Numbered from the stretch's first letter, positions 43,962-52,850 are shown. The stretch is 64,000 nt of DNA from JACJWR01 sp964556255 (GCA_964556255.1 CAZKVQ010000007.1:1-64000); one strand, 5' to 3'. Notes: generated from the letters alone by a model not told the origin. Numbers and translations are program-made.

Positions 43962-44375
43962 ATGCCGCCCGCCCGCAGTGTCACCGCCATCGCCCTGGCC
44001 GTCAGCTCGTTGGGTCTCCTGGTGGCCTGCGGTGACGGTGGCTCGGCGGCCGGCAGCGCCTCGGCAAAGCCGACCTTCAGCTCGGTACCCACGAACGATG
44101 TCACCGTGCAGGCGACGGACAGTGCCTGCCAACTGAGTTCCTCCACGCTCACCGCAGGGAAGGTGACCGTGACAGCCACCTCCAGCGCCGGTGGTGAGAC
44201 CGAGGTTTACCTCTACGGCCAGGAGAACGGGAACTACACCAAGATCATGGGTGAGGTCGAGGGTCTGACGAGCGGCCTCACGAAGGCCTTCACCGCTGAC
44301 GTACCGGCGGGGACCTACGAACTCGTGTGCAAGTCCGACGGCAAAGAACTGCGCGTCCCGGTCACCGCGAAGTGA
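43962..44375 (+). CDS. EfeO-type cupredoxin-domain lipoprotein (no M75 domain)
   Basis: 137 residues, GAAGGAGAG ribosome site. Lipobox LVAC near residue 21. The mature part is a single cupredoxin-like domain: VTVQATDSACQLSSSTLTAGKVTV and GTYELVCKSDGKEL contain the conserved Cys pair and YxL pattern of EfeO N-terminal domains. The large C-terminal M75 peptidase part of EfeO is missing. It probably binds iron or copper outside the membrane and passes it to the permease. The terminator starting before its stop fits an operon end. Confidence 0.78.
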   Translation: MPPARSVTAIALAVSSLGLLVACGDGGSAAGSASAKPTFSSVPTNDVTVQATDSACQLSSSTLTAGKVTVTATSSAGGETEVYLYGQENGNYTKIMGEVEGLTSGLTKAFTADVPAGTYELVCKSDGKELRVPVTAK

Positions 44376-44392
44376 CGTCGGGACGCGCAGTT
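44347..44392 (+). terminator. Intrinsic-type hairpin at the end of the iron operon
   Basis: Stem AACTGCGCGTCCCG (44347-44360) with CGGGACGCGCAGTT (44379-44392), extended by inner GTCAC/GTGAC pairing. It overlaps the last codons of the cupredoxin gene and is followed by CCGTTGTT. As the gene on the other side is convergent, it may work in both directions. Confidence 0.7.
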
Positions 44393-44406
44393 CCGTTGTT
44401 CGATCG

Positions 44407-45036
44407 CTACTGCGTCGGGGTCGCTGCCGGGCTCTGAGCCTGATCGCCTCCGGCCGCTGTCTCGTCGCCCTGCTGGAGCTTCCACGTGATATTGCCGTCG
44501 GAATCGGTCACCGTCACAACGACAGTGCCCGTCTGAGAAGCCCCAGCCGCGCTGGTCCCGGACACGGTGCAGTCGAACGTGGCTTGCGGTGCGGCCACAT
44601 AGATTCCGTTGGTCGCGCCCTGTGGCTCACAGGTCGTCTTCCAATCACCGGGGATCTGTTGGGCGAGTTGCTCGGAGATCTTCGTCTGCGCCTTCTCCAA
44701 GGACAGGAACGCCTGCTCCGACTTGTAGGAGACGTTGCCTTTGTCGTCATTCTGGGTGACCGCCAGGTTTACCTGCTGGCCATTGACGGTGGCTGAACAC
44801 TGGAAGGTGCCACCCTGCTGGGGCTTGATGTCGCTCGGGCAGGACACCGTGACCTGCGCCCCGGGCGCGACCTCGTTGATCTTCGCCGTGATCGTGTTCT
44901 GAAGCTTCTGAGCGTCGAGGTTAGAGCTACCACAGGCTGCCAAAGTGACGCCCGCGAGCGCGAGGGTCGCGACCCCGACACCCCGGGTAACCGCCCGCCG
45001 GGCCCCAGGATTCTGCGTTCCGATACTCATGTCCAT
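44407..45036 (-). CDS. DUF4333-type lipoprotein
   Basis: 209 residues from ATG 45036 (ATG 45042, GTG 45054 and ATG 45030 are also in frame; GGAAGAG is six bases before this one). Lipobox LAAC near residue 27. Two DUF4333-like repeats, each with a conserved Cys pair: VSCPSDIKPQQGGTFQCSA near residue 57 and TTCEPQGATNG...FDCTVSG near residue 125, typical of actinobacterial surface lipoproteins. Function unknown. Gln/Ala-rich tail. Confidence 0.8.
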   Translation of the reverse strand: MDMSIGTQNPGARRAVTRGVGVATLALAGVTLAACGSSNLDAQKLQNTITAKINEVAPGAQVTVSCPSDIKPQQGGTFQCSATVNGQQVNLAVTQNDDKGNVSYKSEQAFLSLEKAQTKISEQLAQQIPGDWKTTCEPQGATNGIYVAAPQATFDCTVSGTSAAGASQTGTVVVTVTDSDGNITWKLQQGDETAAGGDQAQSPAATPTQ

Positions 45037-45364
45037 CCCCATCTCTTCCGGCACTCGCCGAACTGATCTTGAAGGTCGGGCGGGACGCCCGCATCCTGTT
45101 TCGGGTGCAGCCTAGCGCCGTAGGCGGAGGCCTCCCAAGTTTCTCGGCGCGCGTCCCGACATCGGTCCGCGGAGTTGAGGAGGTGAAACTGGCACGAACG
45201 GAGGAGATGTGGCCTGGGTCACACTCTCGAGGGTAACTTTGCGTGATTCCAAGCATGGCTTCTGGCCCAATCAGGGCATTGGGGATCGGCCGAAAGGACT
45301 ATCCACAGGATGTCCCCACTGTGCACAAACCCGTGGATGATGCTCCAGTGGCTAGCCTGGCCCC
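45037..45364. other. Intergenic region between divergent lipoprotein and YceI genes
   Basis: 328 bases with no supported gene. It holds the upstream regions of two divergent genes. The only element found is the TAGCCT hexamer before the YceI gene. No repeat or RNA motif was recognised. Confidence 0.6.
45353..45358 (+). promoter_or_regulatory. Putative -10 element of the YceI gene (leaderless)
   Basis: TAGCCT six bases before ATG 45365, the spacing expected when transcription begins at the start codon. Confidence 0.5.
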
Positions 45365-45904
45365 ATGCAGACCGTCGAGTTGGGCCCCGAAAATGGCACG
45401 TTGACGCTGTCCACAGGGGTGGAGGGCAGCGCAGCACGAATGGGTCATGCGCTAACCCTGGAGTTCGAGGACTGGCGGGCGACGGTCGACTTCAACGGCG
45501 AAACCCCGGTGGCCGTGGACCTGACTATTCACGTGGCCAGTCTCCAGGTGGTGCGGGCCTCGGGCGGCCTTAAGCCGCTCAGTGACGGCGACCGTCGAGC
45601 CATCGTGAAGAATGCGGTGGGCGTCCTCGATGCCGAACGGCAACCGACCGCATCCTTCACCAGTACTTCGCTGGTCCCAGCCGGGCAGCAGTACACGCTC
45701 TCTGGTAGCGCCACCATCGCGGGCGTCGATAGCGCGGCGGAAGTCCGGGTGGTCGCTGCGGACGCTGGCGATCACTGGAATGTCACTGCTGAGACGACGA
45801 TCCGGCACTCCGACTTCGGGTTGAAGCCCTACAGCACCATGCTGGGCGCACTGCGGGTGTCGGACGCGGTGCAGATCGTGTTCGAGGCCGCGATCGGCAA
45901 GTAG
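45365..45904 (+). CDS. YceI-family protein
   Basis: 179 residues, no signal peptide. Lipid-binding beta-barrel (YceI/TTHA0802) features: GHALTLEFEDWRATVDFNGE near residue 27, VDLTIHVASLQVV, RRAIVKNAVGVLDAERQPTASFTS near residue 80 and HSDFGLKPYSTMLGALRV near residue 150. Binds isoprenoid-like molecules in known members; ligand here unknown. Convergent with the gapped membrane protein gene, 11 bp apart. Confidence 0.85.
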   Translation: MQTVELGPENGTLTLSTGVEGSAARMGHALTLEFEDWRATVDFNGETPVAVDLTIHVASLQVVRASGGLKPLSDGDRRAIVKNAVGVLDAERQPTASFTSTSLVPAGQQYTLSGSATIAGVDSAAEVRVVAADAGDHWNVTAETTIRHSDFGLKPYSTMLGALRVSDAVQIVFEAAIGK

Positions 45905-45915
45905 CGCCCCGGGCG

Positions 45916-46445
45916 TCAGTTACCAGCGGCCGCAACCCACACGATCAACACAACGACTGCGATCGCGTACAGCACGAGGCCGGCTATCCCCAGCCAGAAT
46001 CCCCATGTGGCGAGGTTCTTGTTCGTGGCCAGTCCCTGATCAGCCTTCTTTCGACCGATGACGCCGAAGATGATCGCCAGCACCGGAGCGGCGACGAAGA
46101 GATAACCCAACAAGGGGATGAAGTAGGCGCAAGGCAGGACGCTGACGATGCCCAGGATCAACGCCGCCGTCCCGAATCCGTTCTGGGGGGGTCGGCCAGT
46201 GGGGTAGGTGACCTGGCTCGGTGGCGGCGGTAGTGGCAGCGGTGGGAGCGCACCCGCGGACGGAGGCGGTACCGGCAGAGGTGGTGGTGCGGCNNNNNNN
46301 NNNNNNNNNNNNNNNNNNNNNNNNNNNNNNNNNNNNNNNNNNNNNNNNNNNNNNNNNNNNNNNNNNNNNNNNNNNNNNNNNNNNNNNNNNNNNAGTACGG
46401 GTCGATGCTGACCTCACGCAGCAGGCTAGCGCCAGTCCGGCGCAT
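45916..46445 (-). CDS. DUF4190-like membrane protein with Pro-rich N-terminus (interrupted by gap)
   Basis: C-terminal half is complete: a Pro-rich tract (PLPVPPPSAGALPPLPLPPPP), then two hydrophobic regions (LILGIVSVLPCAYFIPLLGYL and FWLGIAGLVLYAIAVVVLIV) around RKKADQGLATNKNLATWGF, the DUF4190 arrangement. A 100-N gap lies inside the Pro-rich part. Upstream of the gap ATG 46445 begins a frame (ending SIDPY) that would join it; the nominal gap length does not keep frame, so the exact start is uncertain. Small actinobacterial membrane protein of unknown function. Confidence 0.6.
46294..46393. other. Assembly gap (100 N) inside a Pro-rich coding tract
   Basis: Exactly 100 N, between Pro/Gly-rich repeats. 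The true length is unknown. Confidence 0.95.
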
Positions 46446-46497
46446 TTGACCGCCGGATTGACCGCCCCGCCGGTTGACGGCGGAGGCCTGTCGTCAA

Positions 46498-47448
46498 CTA
46501 GTCGGCAACGACCAGACGATCGCGCCCTGACTGTTTCGCGGCGTAGAGCGCCCGATCGGCGGCGGCCATCACCTCGTCCAGTTCGATTGCGCCGTCGCTG
46601 GCAGCCACACCAACGCTCACGGTGACACTGATCGGATGTTCCGTCGCCAGCGGCGACAACGCGGCTGGAATGTTCATCCGGATCCGATGCGCAATCGCTG
46701 TCGCGGCCTCGCGATGGGCAGCAGGTAGCACGACCACGAACTCGTCACCGCCGGTTCGACAGGCAACGTCCTGCCTGCGCGCTGACATGCGCAGTGCCGA
46801 TCCGAGCTTGGTGAGCAACTGGTCCCCGAAAGGGTGGCCCTGGGTGTCATTGACGGCCTTGAAGTTGTCGACGTCCAGGGATATGACCGCACCCCCGGGG
46901 GTCGGTGAGTTGCGCCATGCCTCTTGGGCGACGACGTCGAAACCCCGTCGGTTCAACAAACCCGTCAGCGGGTCGATAAGGGCCTTGACTTTCCACTCGT
47001 TGAGCTGAGTTACCTCGGCTGAGATGTCGCGTTCGATCGCGGCAAAGTGCGTGATCCTCCCGTCGGAATCGACCAGCGGGAAGATGTGCATGTCGAGCCA
47101 ATACTCGGTCCCGTCCTTCGCGTAGTTGAGAATGGCGCCGTCGAAAGGCGCACCTTGCTGCAGAGCCTCGCGCACCTGCCTGCGCGTCTCGGCGTCGGTA
47201 GTCGTCGGGTCTTGCAGGAATCGGGGGCTGCGTCCGATCACCTCCTCCGGCCGATATCCGGTCAGTCGGGTGAAGGCCTCGTTCACATAGACGATCCGCG
47301 GCCCCGGCTCATCCAGGGGTTCAGCCTCGGTGATGATGATGACATCCAAGGCGCGAAACACCAGTTGTCCCAACAGGCCCTCTCGTAGGGCTGGCATGGC
47401 CGTCGTTGGCTCGCCTGCGGGGAGGGACTCGTCGCCCGGCAGTGTCAC
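46498..47448 (-). CDS. PAS (LOV-like)-GGDEF diguanylate cyclase
   Basis: 316 residues from GTG 47448, GGAGGAG seven bases upstream. Residues about 28-150 form a PAS domain of LOV type: FTRLTGYRPEEVIGRSPRFLQDP, ILNYAKDGTEYW and HFAAIERDIS. The photo-active Cys (GRNCRFLQ in LOV domains) is replaced: GRSPRFLQ, so no classical flavin adduct. Residues about 160-316 are a GGDEF domain with RTGGDEFVVVLP, and the inhibitory I-site RRQD five residues upstream. Makes c-di-GMP with product feedback. Opposes the EAL protein at 12.3 kb. Confidence 0.9.
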   Translation of the reverse strand: MTLPGDESLPAGEPTTAMPALREGLLGQLVFRALDVIIITEAEPLDEPGPRIVYVNEAFTRLTGYRPEEVIGRSPRFLQDPTTTDAETRRQVREALQQGAPFDGAILNYAKDGTEYWLDMHIFPLVDSDGRITHFAAIERDISAEVTQLNEWKVKALIDPLTGLLNRRGFDVVAQEAWRNSPTPGGAVISLDVDNFKAVNDTQGHPFGDQLLTKLGSALRMSARRQDVACRTGGDEFVVVLPAAHREAATAIAHRIRMNIPAALSPLATEHPISVTVSVGVAASDGAIELDEVMAAADRALYAAKQSGRDRLVVAD

Positions 47449-47672
47449 GAGTCGCTCCTCCTCGAAGCGTTGGGTGCAGGGCAGAGGTGGGTCTCCGCAC
47501 CGCGTATCGCGTGATCAACTCTAATCCAGTCACCGTGGCGCTGCGCGTGTACCGATCCTGAGCCCGGCACTCATCCTGGGCCCTGTGCGTGGGTCCGCCT
47601 GCGATTCTGAGGACCATCGCCGCAACTCTGTCGAGGTGTCCCAATCGGAAGCCACCCGGCCCGGATGCTGGC

Positions 47673-47678
47673 TAGGGT
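47673..47678 (+). promoter_or_regulatory. Putative -10 element of the Vps62-like gene (leaderless)
   Basis: TAGGGT six bases before ATG 47685. Confidence 0.5.
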
Positions 47679-47684
47679 CGCGCC

Positions 47685-49640
47685 ATGAAGCCCGCCCGAA
47701 CCACCCATCAGCAGTTCAACGGCTACGGCCCGGGACGGGCATCCCTCGCCATTGCCCTGCTACTCGGGATCCTGATCACTCTGCTCGGGTGGGCTCCCGC
47801 CGCCTCGGCGACACCCTCGGGCAACCACGTGCGCAGCGCGGCGCCCACCACGTCTGCCGAACAGCAATTGGCGGATCGGTACGCGCCGATCGTGGTTGTC
47901 CGCCGTCAGGACGTGCCATGTGGCGATGGCGAACCCTTCCGGCCGGTCCCGGTGACTACGGTCCTCGGCAACCCCGACGTTGTCCTTCGGGGACCCGACG
48001 GGGCCGTTGTCAAGGTCGCGCCCACAGCCGCGGATATCGCGGGCAAGGGCGACGGCTTCTACCTGGACTACCCGGGATCACCATTGACCCCCGGCTGTGA
48101 CTACGAGACCTGGTCGAAAGCCCAGTCGGCGACGCCGACGGTGTACGCACACGTGCTCAAACAGGCAGACAAGCCCGAGACCTTGGTGCTGCAGTACTGG
48201 TTCTTCTGGGTCTACAACGATTGGAACGACAAGCACGAGGGCGATTGGGAAATGATCCAATTGGAGTTCCCCGCAGTCGACGCCCAAGCCGCCTTGACGG
48301 TGTCCCCCACGCAGGTCGCCTATGCCCAGCACGAGGGTTCGGAGGTGGCGAACTGGGATGACCCCAAGCTGCACCGGGATGGTGATCATGTGGCTGTGTA
48401 TCCCGGTCAGGGGTCTCATGCGGCCTACTTCACGCAGGCACGGTGGTTCGGCAAGAGTGCCGCCGCTGGATTCGGATGCGACAACACGACCGCTCCCGGG
48501 GTGCAGTTGAACCCGAAGGTGGTGTTGCTACCGGATACTCCTCCGCCGGCATCTGGGGAATTCGCCTGGCTCGACTTCACCGGCCGATGGGGAGAAAAGG
48601 CGCCGTCGTTCAACAACGGCCCCACCGGGCCGAACACGAAGACGCAGTGGACGACCCCGGTGAGTTGGCAACAGGATGAGGGTCGAGCGTCCGCGGTCGC
48701 AATACCACCGGTGGGTGGCGTAGCAGTGGATGGTTTCTGCACCCTGACGGCCGCCGGTTCGCTGCTGTTCATCAAAGTGCTGGCAAACCCCTGGCTCGTG
48801 ATTATCGCCATCGTTGCGATCCTGGTCCTGGTTGTGCTCGGTATCCGTCGGACACGGTGGCGTGGTGGGTCGGATCCACTCGTGCGACAGCGGCGGGCCG
48901 GCCAGATCGTTGGTTCAGCCTTCGTCTGGTGGTGGCGTAAGCGCTCCGTGTATCTGCCGTTGGGATTGATCCTGTTCGCTTCGGCGGCTGTCGCTGCGTT
49001 AGGCGAGTCCTACCTGCTGCGACCCAGGGCCACATCAAATCTTGCGGAGGTCGGCGCCCCGGCCTCGCTCTGGCAGGTCGGTCTCGCGCTTCTGCTCGGT
49101 TTTCTCTTGCAGTTCTGCGCAGCGCTATGGATTTTCGCAGCCGGACTCATCGCCCTCGCCGACGAGGCGTCAGGGATCAGGGCGACCGCTGCTTCCTCGA
49201 TGCGAACGGCCGCACGAAGGCCCGCGACGGCGGTCGTCGTCGCTCTGCTCTATGTCACGGCAGCGCTGCTCTCGTCGACGGTCGTGCTGCTGCCGATCGC
49301 GGCGTGGCTGCTCTCCCGGTGGGCGGTTGCCGGCCCGGTCTCGGCGATGGCGGGCAACGGGATTCGCGGCGCCTTCCATCGGAGTTCCGAACTGACCGTT
49401 GGGCATCGTTGGCGCACGCTGTGGGTCACGTTGCTGTTTGGGCTGCTCGGGCTCGGTGTGGCCAGCGTGGTCGGAACGCTGCTCCTGCTGCTGACCTCGT
49501 GGGCGTTCTGGGTCTGCAATGCGATTGCTGCCTTGGTGGCGGTTGCCCTGCTGATGGTGGTTGCGGCCGGGTTCAGCCTGCAGTATCTGGACCTCCAGGA
49601 ACGGCAGCAGGCTCCAACACCAGCGGGACCCGCTGGTTGA
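47685..49640 (+). CDS. Vps62-related exported membrane protein
   Basis: 651 residues. Signal peptide at residues 20-43 (LAIALLLGILITLLGWAPAASA). Residues about 55-360 match the Vps62-related family: LADRYAPIVVVRRQDV, LQYWFFWVYNDWNDKHEGDWEMIQLEF (HEGDWE motif near 185), AYAQHEGSEV and VAVYPGQGSHAAYF. The C-terminal third has several transmembrane helices (near 368, 430, 465, 525, 585 and 610). Function unknown; the exported domain is probably carbohydrate- or lipid-related. Its last 68 bp overlap the convergent FUSC-like gene. Confidence 0.8.
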   Translation: MKPARTTHQQFNGYGPGRASLAIALLLGILITLLGWAPAASATPSGNHVRSAAPTTSAEQQLADRYAPIVVVRRQDVPCGDGEPFRPVPVTTVLGNPDVVLRGPDGAVVKVAPTAADIAGKGDGFYLDYPGSPLTPGCDYETWSKAQSATPTVYAHVLKQADKPETLVLQYWFFWVYNDWNDKHEGDWEMIQLEFPAVDAQAALTVSPTQVAYAQHEGSEVANWDDPKLHRDGDHVAVYPGQGSHAAYFTQARWFGKSAAAGFGCDNTTAPGVQLNPKVVLLPDTPPPASGEFAWLDFTGRWGEKAPSFNNGPTGPNTKTQWTTPVSWQQDEGRASAVAIPPVGGVAVDGFCTLTAAGSLLFIKVLANPWLVIIAIVAILVLVVLGIRRTRWRGGSDPLVRQRRAGQIVGSAFVWWWRKRSVYLPLGLILFASAAVAALGESYLLRPRATSNLAEVGAPASLWQVGLALLLGFLLQFCAALWIFAAGLIALADEASGIRATAASSMRTAARRPATAVVVALLYVTAALLSSTVVLLPIAAWLLSRWAVAGPVSAMAGNGIRGAFHRSSELTVGHRWRTLWVTLLFGLLGLGVASVVGTLLLLLTSWAFWVCNAIAALVAVALLMVVAAGFSLQYLDLQERQQAPTPAGPAG

Positions 49641-50538
49641 TACGTGCCAACAGCGGTGCCAGGGATGCTGACACGAGGATGACGATGATGCCGCCGAGGA
49701 TGTTCAGCCCGATCCGGATGCCGGCCACGTCGCCGGCAGTGGAGGACAGCCCCGCCAACACCACAATCGCAGCGGCGAGAAAACCTATGGTGAAGGCGTA
49801 TCCGCGCCACAGTGAGCCGACCCCGAGCAGAGCAAGAACAATTGCCGCCGTCAGCAGGGCATTGCGGTCGTGGATCACTGCCGTCAGCGACAGTCCGACG
49901 AGCCCACCTACAACGGTGCCGAGTTGCCGTTGCAGCGCCTTGTCTTCAGCCCGGCTCGGGCTCGGCTGGGCGCACGCGGCCAAGGCGGCAATCAGCCAAT
50001 AGCCGTGAGGGATGCGGAAGGCCACGACGAACCAGGTAGCCACCAGGCAACTGACCCCGACGGCCGCCGCATAGATGAGGGCCCCGGTGGCGGTCAACCA
50101 CACCCGGGATGCGCTCTCTGGCATCGCAGGCGGTATCTCGCACACCAGCACCCCTGCGAGTGATCCGAGTCCCACAAGTGCGGCGTGGCCCCAGATCGGT
50201 GCGGTGACTACCGGAGCGGTGGCGGCGAGTGCGGCCAGGGTAACAACCGGCAGCCAGGCGGAGTGCAGACCAACGCGGCTGGCGTAGGCGCACAGTGCTG
50301 CGACGATTCCGACAAACAGCACCGCAGCCCATGCCGTCGCACTGAGGGTCAGGCCTGCCCCGGCCGCGATGAAACAGCCGACGGACACCGCGAGTCCGGT
50401 TCGCCAGCCGCCCACCAACGTCGCCAACGCACCGAGCAGAATGCCGAACAATCCGATGGTGCCGGCATTGGATCTGATCAGGAGGTAGCCCGCGAGCCCG
50501 ACGACGAGCACTTTGATCGCCAGCGCCACGAGTCTCAC
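49573..50538 (-). CDS. FUSC-like integral membrane protein (second copy type)
   Basis: 321 residues from GTG 50538, supported by TAGCGT six bases before it. Two blocks of about five helices; the second begins HGYWLIAALAACAQPSPSR, followed by KALQRQLGTVVGGLVGL, the FUSC_2 signature of a conserved (Q)R-x-x-GTxxG. Similar in plan to the protein at 6944-7975. It may export small hydrophobic compounds. Convergent with and overlapping the Vps62-like gene by 68 bp. Confidence 0.75.
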   Translation of the reverse strand: MRLVALAIKVLVVGLAGYLLIRSNAGTIGLFGILLGALATLVGGWRTGLAVSVGCFIAAGAGLTLSATAWAAVLFVGIVAALCAYASRVGLHSAWLPVVTLAALAATAPVVTAPIWGHAALVGLGSLAGVLVCEIPPAMPESASRVWLTATGALIYAAAVGVSCLVATWFVVAFRIPHGYWLIAALAACAQPSPSRAEDKALQRQLGTVVGGLVGLSLTAVIHDRNALLTAAIVLALLGVGSLWRGYAFTIGFLAAAIVVLAGLSSTAGDVAGIRIGLNILGGIIVILVSASLAPLLARINQRVPLVLEPAAVPGGPDTAG

Positions 50539-50544
50539 CCTGTG

Positions 50545-50550
50545 ACGCTA
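50545..50550 (-). promoter_or_regulatory. Putative -10 element of the FUSC-like gene (leaderless)
   Basis: Minus-strand TAGCGT, six bases before GTG 50538. Decides in favour of the GTG start. Confidence 0.5.
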
Positions 50551-50578
50551 GCACCGCCTCGGAGTTGTCCGCCCGCGT

Positions 50579-51352
50579 CTACGAAGCGGCCTGGGCCACG
50601 GTTAGTGCGGCCATTCCGAGTACCAGCGCTGCGAAGCCGACCCCGAGCGACTTCTCCGACCAGCGGTTCGACCACCTGGCTGACACCGCACTGGTGACCA
50701 GGACTGCCGCGGCCACCACCACCACGGCCTGCCCATCCAGCGCTTGGCCGGCGCGCGGGATGAAGGCGGCTGCCGAATTGATCACGATGACAAGAAGTGC
50801 GGTGGCCGTGGCCCTGTGGAGACTCATCCCCATCACCAGCACCAGCGCAGGTACGACCAGGAAGCCGCCCCCGACACCGAAGAATCCCGTGAAGAGTCCG
50901 ACTGCCGCTGCGGTCACGATGATCAGCGGCCAGGTTTTCCGGGGGCGGTTCGGCGAGTCCGCCGCCGTGTCCGGATCGGAAGCCGCCGGTGACGATGCGA
51001 GGGCACGGCGCAGCATCAGTGCGCCTGCGAGGACGAGCACTCCCGCGAAGGCCCACAGTTGCAGCGTGTCGTCGGCGAGGATCGCAAGTACCGAACCAGC
51101 CATCGCGCCGAGCACCCCGAGGGCTCCGAAGACTTCGCCCTCGCCCCAGGCGACCCGACCCGCCCGGGCATGCGGGATGAGTCCGCCGATGGCTCCGATG
51201 CCGACGACTACCAGCGACGTCGTCCCGGCCTCGTCGGTGGGCACACCAGCGGCCACCAAGAGCGGGATCGCCAAGATGCCGCCGCCACCGCCGAAAAGAC
51301 CCAGCGCCAGACCCAGAGCTATGCCGATCGACAGCAACACCAACAGGTCCAC
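50579..51352 (-). CDS. TauE/SafE family sulfite/organosulfur exporter
   Basis: 257 residues, eight helices in two repeats. The repeated family motif appears as GLFGGGGGILAIPLLV near residue 18 and TGFFGVGGGFLVVPALVLV near residue 155. Exports sulfite or related sulfur anions. Downstream of the persulfide dioxygenase-rhodanese gene in the same direction (58 bp), so it probably removes the sulfite or thiosulfate formed. Confidence 0.9.
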   Translation of the reverse strand: MDLLVLLSIGIALGLALGLFGGGGGILAIPLLVAAGVPTDEAGTTSLVVVGIGAIGGLIPHARAGRVAWGEGEVFGALGVLGAMAGSVLAILADDTLQLWAFAGVLVLAGALMLRRALASSPAASDPDTAADSPNRPRKTWPLIIVTAAAVGLFTGFFGVGGGFLVVPALVLVMGMSLHRATATALLVIVINSAAAFIPRAGQALDGQAVVVVAAAVLVTSAVSARWSNRWSEKSLGVGFAALVLGMAALTVAQAAS

Positions 51353-51410
51353 GAGTTCAGCGTCCGTTTCTCACGGGCAGCGTCAGTCGCGAGCGCATTT
51401 GGCGGCGAGG

Positions 51411-52847
51411 TCAGTCGCTGTAGGCTTCGCCGATGGTCGCAGCGTGGCCTTCGCTAACGATCGGCAGTGATGTGGCCGATACCGTTGCGAAGTCGTCATC
51501 CACGGCGACCACGGGTACGCCTTCCCGAGCAAGAAGAGAGGCCCCGACCATGGCGCGAAAGCCGCTGCCGCAGGAGATCCACACGGTGGGGTCGGCGCCG
51601 GCGTGCTCGGCTGCCTGAGACCACGCCTTGATCTGACCGAGTTCGTCCGGAAAGTCGTGCAATGGCACGTGTCGGGCCCCGGCAATGTGACCCTCTCGCC
51701 ATTCGGTGCGCCGACGGGCATCGACCACGATCAACTTGGGATTCTCATCCAAGGCCTTCGCCAGTTCCGTGTAGTCGGCTCGGCCGACAGACCGTAGATC
51801 GGTGGGGGTGGCAGCCCAATCGGCTGCTGTTCCGACGTTCCGTCCGGCTGGTCGATCGATGCCTATCCGGGTCAGGCTGCGCTGGAACTCGGCGATCTGC
51901 TCCTCGCTGGCACCCAGCAGGGTGATGGGAGTGCCCCAGGGCAGCAGCCATCCCAGGTACGTCACCGCGTTGCCTTCAGCGTCGAAACTCAAACTGCCCG
52001 CGATGTGTTCAGTGGCCCACAACCGCCGTTGGCGTAGATCCACGACCCACTCGCCGGCGTCGATGCGTCGACGCAACTCCACCGGATCAACAAGCTCGGC
52101 TGGCGACAGATCAATTGCGGGCGCACCGGCCTCATTGGCTGGGCCCATGTGCTTGTAGTAGGCGGGAAAGGCATCGAGGCCCTCCAGAAGTTCCGCCACG
52201 AACTCATGCTCGTCCAGTTGCGCGGCAGGGTTGGTTGCGGCTTGTTCGGCAACCGTAGATGCCAGACCCGTGGTGGCGGTGGCGCTGCAGAAGGAACCGA
52301 AGCCATGGGTCGGGAAAACGGCGGCGGTGTCGGCCACACCTTCGACGATCTTCCGGATGGACCGCCACTGGTCGTGGGCCAGTCCCTCGGTTGCCTCGGG
52401 TCCGATCAAGTCAGGTCGGCCTACACTGCCGAACAGCAGCGAACCGCCCGTGAACACCGCCTCCTCGTCGCCGTCCACGCTCACTGCGTAGGAGACGTGG
52501 TGGGGAGTGTGACCCGGAGTGTGCAGGACCCGCCAGCGCATGTCTCCGGCCTGGAACTCGTCGCCGTCTCCGAGGATGAGCGCGTCAAAGCTGTAGTCGT
52601 GGCCGCGGGGGACGACGTAAGTGGCACCCAGCTGCTTGGACAGCTCAAGTCCCCCGGAGACGTAGTCATTGTGGACGTGCGTCTCGACGACATGACTCAC
52701 CTGCCAGCCTTGCTCGTCGAGCACGGCCAGGACTCGATCGATATCACGTTGCGGGTCGACCACCACGGCGGTGGCCCCGCTGGCCACCAGGTAGGAACGA
52801 TCGCCAAGGTCGGGAGTCTCGATGATGTGGACGATGGGACGAGTCAT
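51411..52847 (-). CDS. Persulfide dioxygenase-like MBL protein fused to two rhodanese domains
   Basis: 478 residues. Residues 1-250 are a metallo-beta-lactamase fold of ETHE1/persulfide-dioxygenase type: THVHNDYVSGG near residue 56, LHTPGHTPHHVSY near residue 109, and a distant His in FPTHGFGSFCSA. Residues about 265-350 are a rhodanese-like domain without Cys (LLGAS at its loop). Residues about 375-470 are a rhodanese domain with active-site Cys in WISCGSGFRA. Similar in plan to CstB-like proteins. Oxidises persulfides to sulfite, coupled with sulfur transfer. Co-transcribed after the rhodanese gene, 3 bp apart. Confidence 0.9.
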   Translation of the reverse strand: MTRPIVHIIETPDLGDRSYLVASGATAVVVDPQRDIDRVLAVLDEQGWQVSHVVETHVHNDYVSGGLELSKQLGATYVVPRGHDYSFDALILGDGDEFQAGDMRWRVLHTPGHTPHHVSYAVSVDGDEEAVFTGGSLLFGSVGRPDLIGPEATEGLAHDQWRSIRKIVEGVADTAAVFPTHGFGSFCSATATTGLASTVAEQAATNPAAQLDEHEFVAELLEGLDAFPAYYKHMGPANEAGAPAIDLSPAELVDPVELRRRIDAGEWVVDLRQRRLWATEHIAGSLSFDAEGNAVTYLGWLLPWGTPITLLGASEEQIAEFQRSLTRIGIDRPAGRNVGTAADWAATPTDLRSVGRADYTELAKALDENPKLIVVDARRRTEWREGHIAGARHVPLHDFPDELGQIKAWSQAAEHAGADPTVWISCGSGFRAMVGASLLAREGVPVVAVDDDFATVSATSLPIVSEGHAATIGEAYSD

Positions 52848-52850
52848 GGT

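Noticed and set aside
46467..46483. CCGCCG-GTTGA-CGGCGG hairpin as terminator
   Set aside because: Short six-base stem without a T run, between two genes in the same direction; could be chance in GC-rich DNA.
46498..47448. Blue-light LOV photoreceptor
   Set aside because: The adduct-forming Cys and neighbouring Asn of GRNCRFLQ are missing (GRSPRFLQ), so classical LOV chemistry is not supported.
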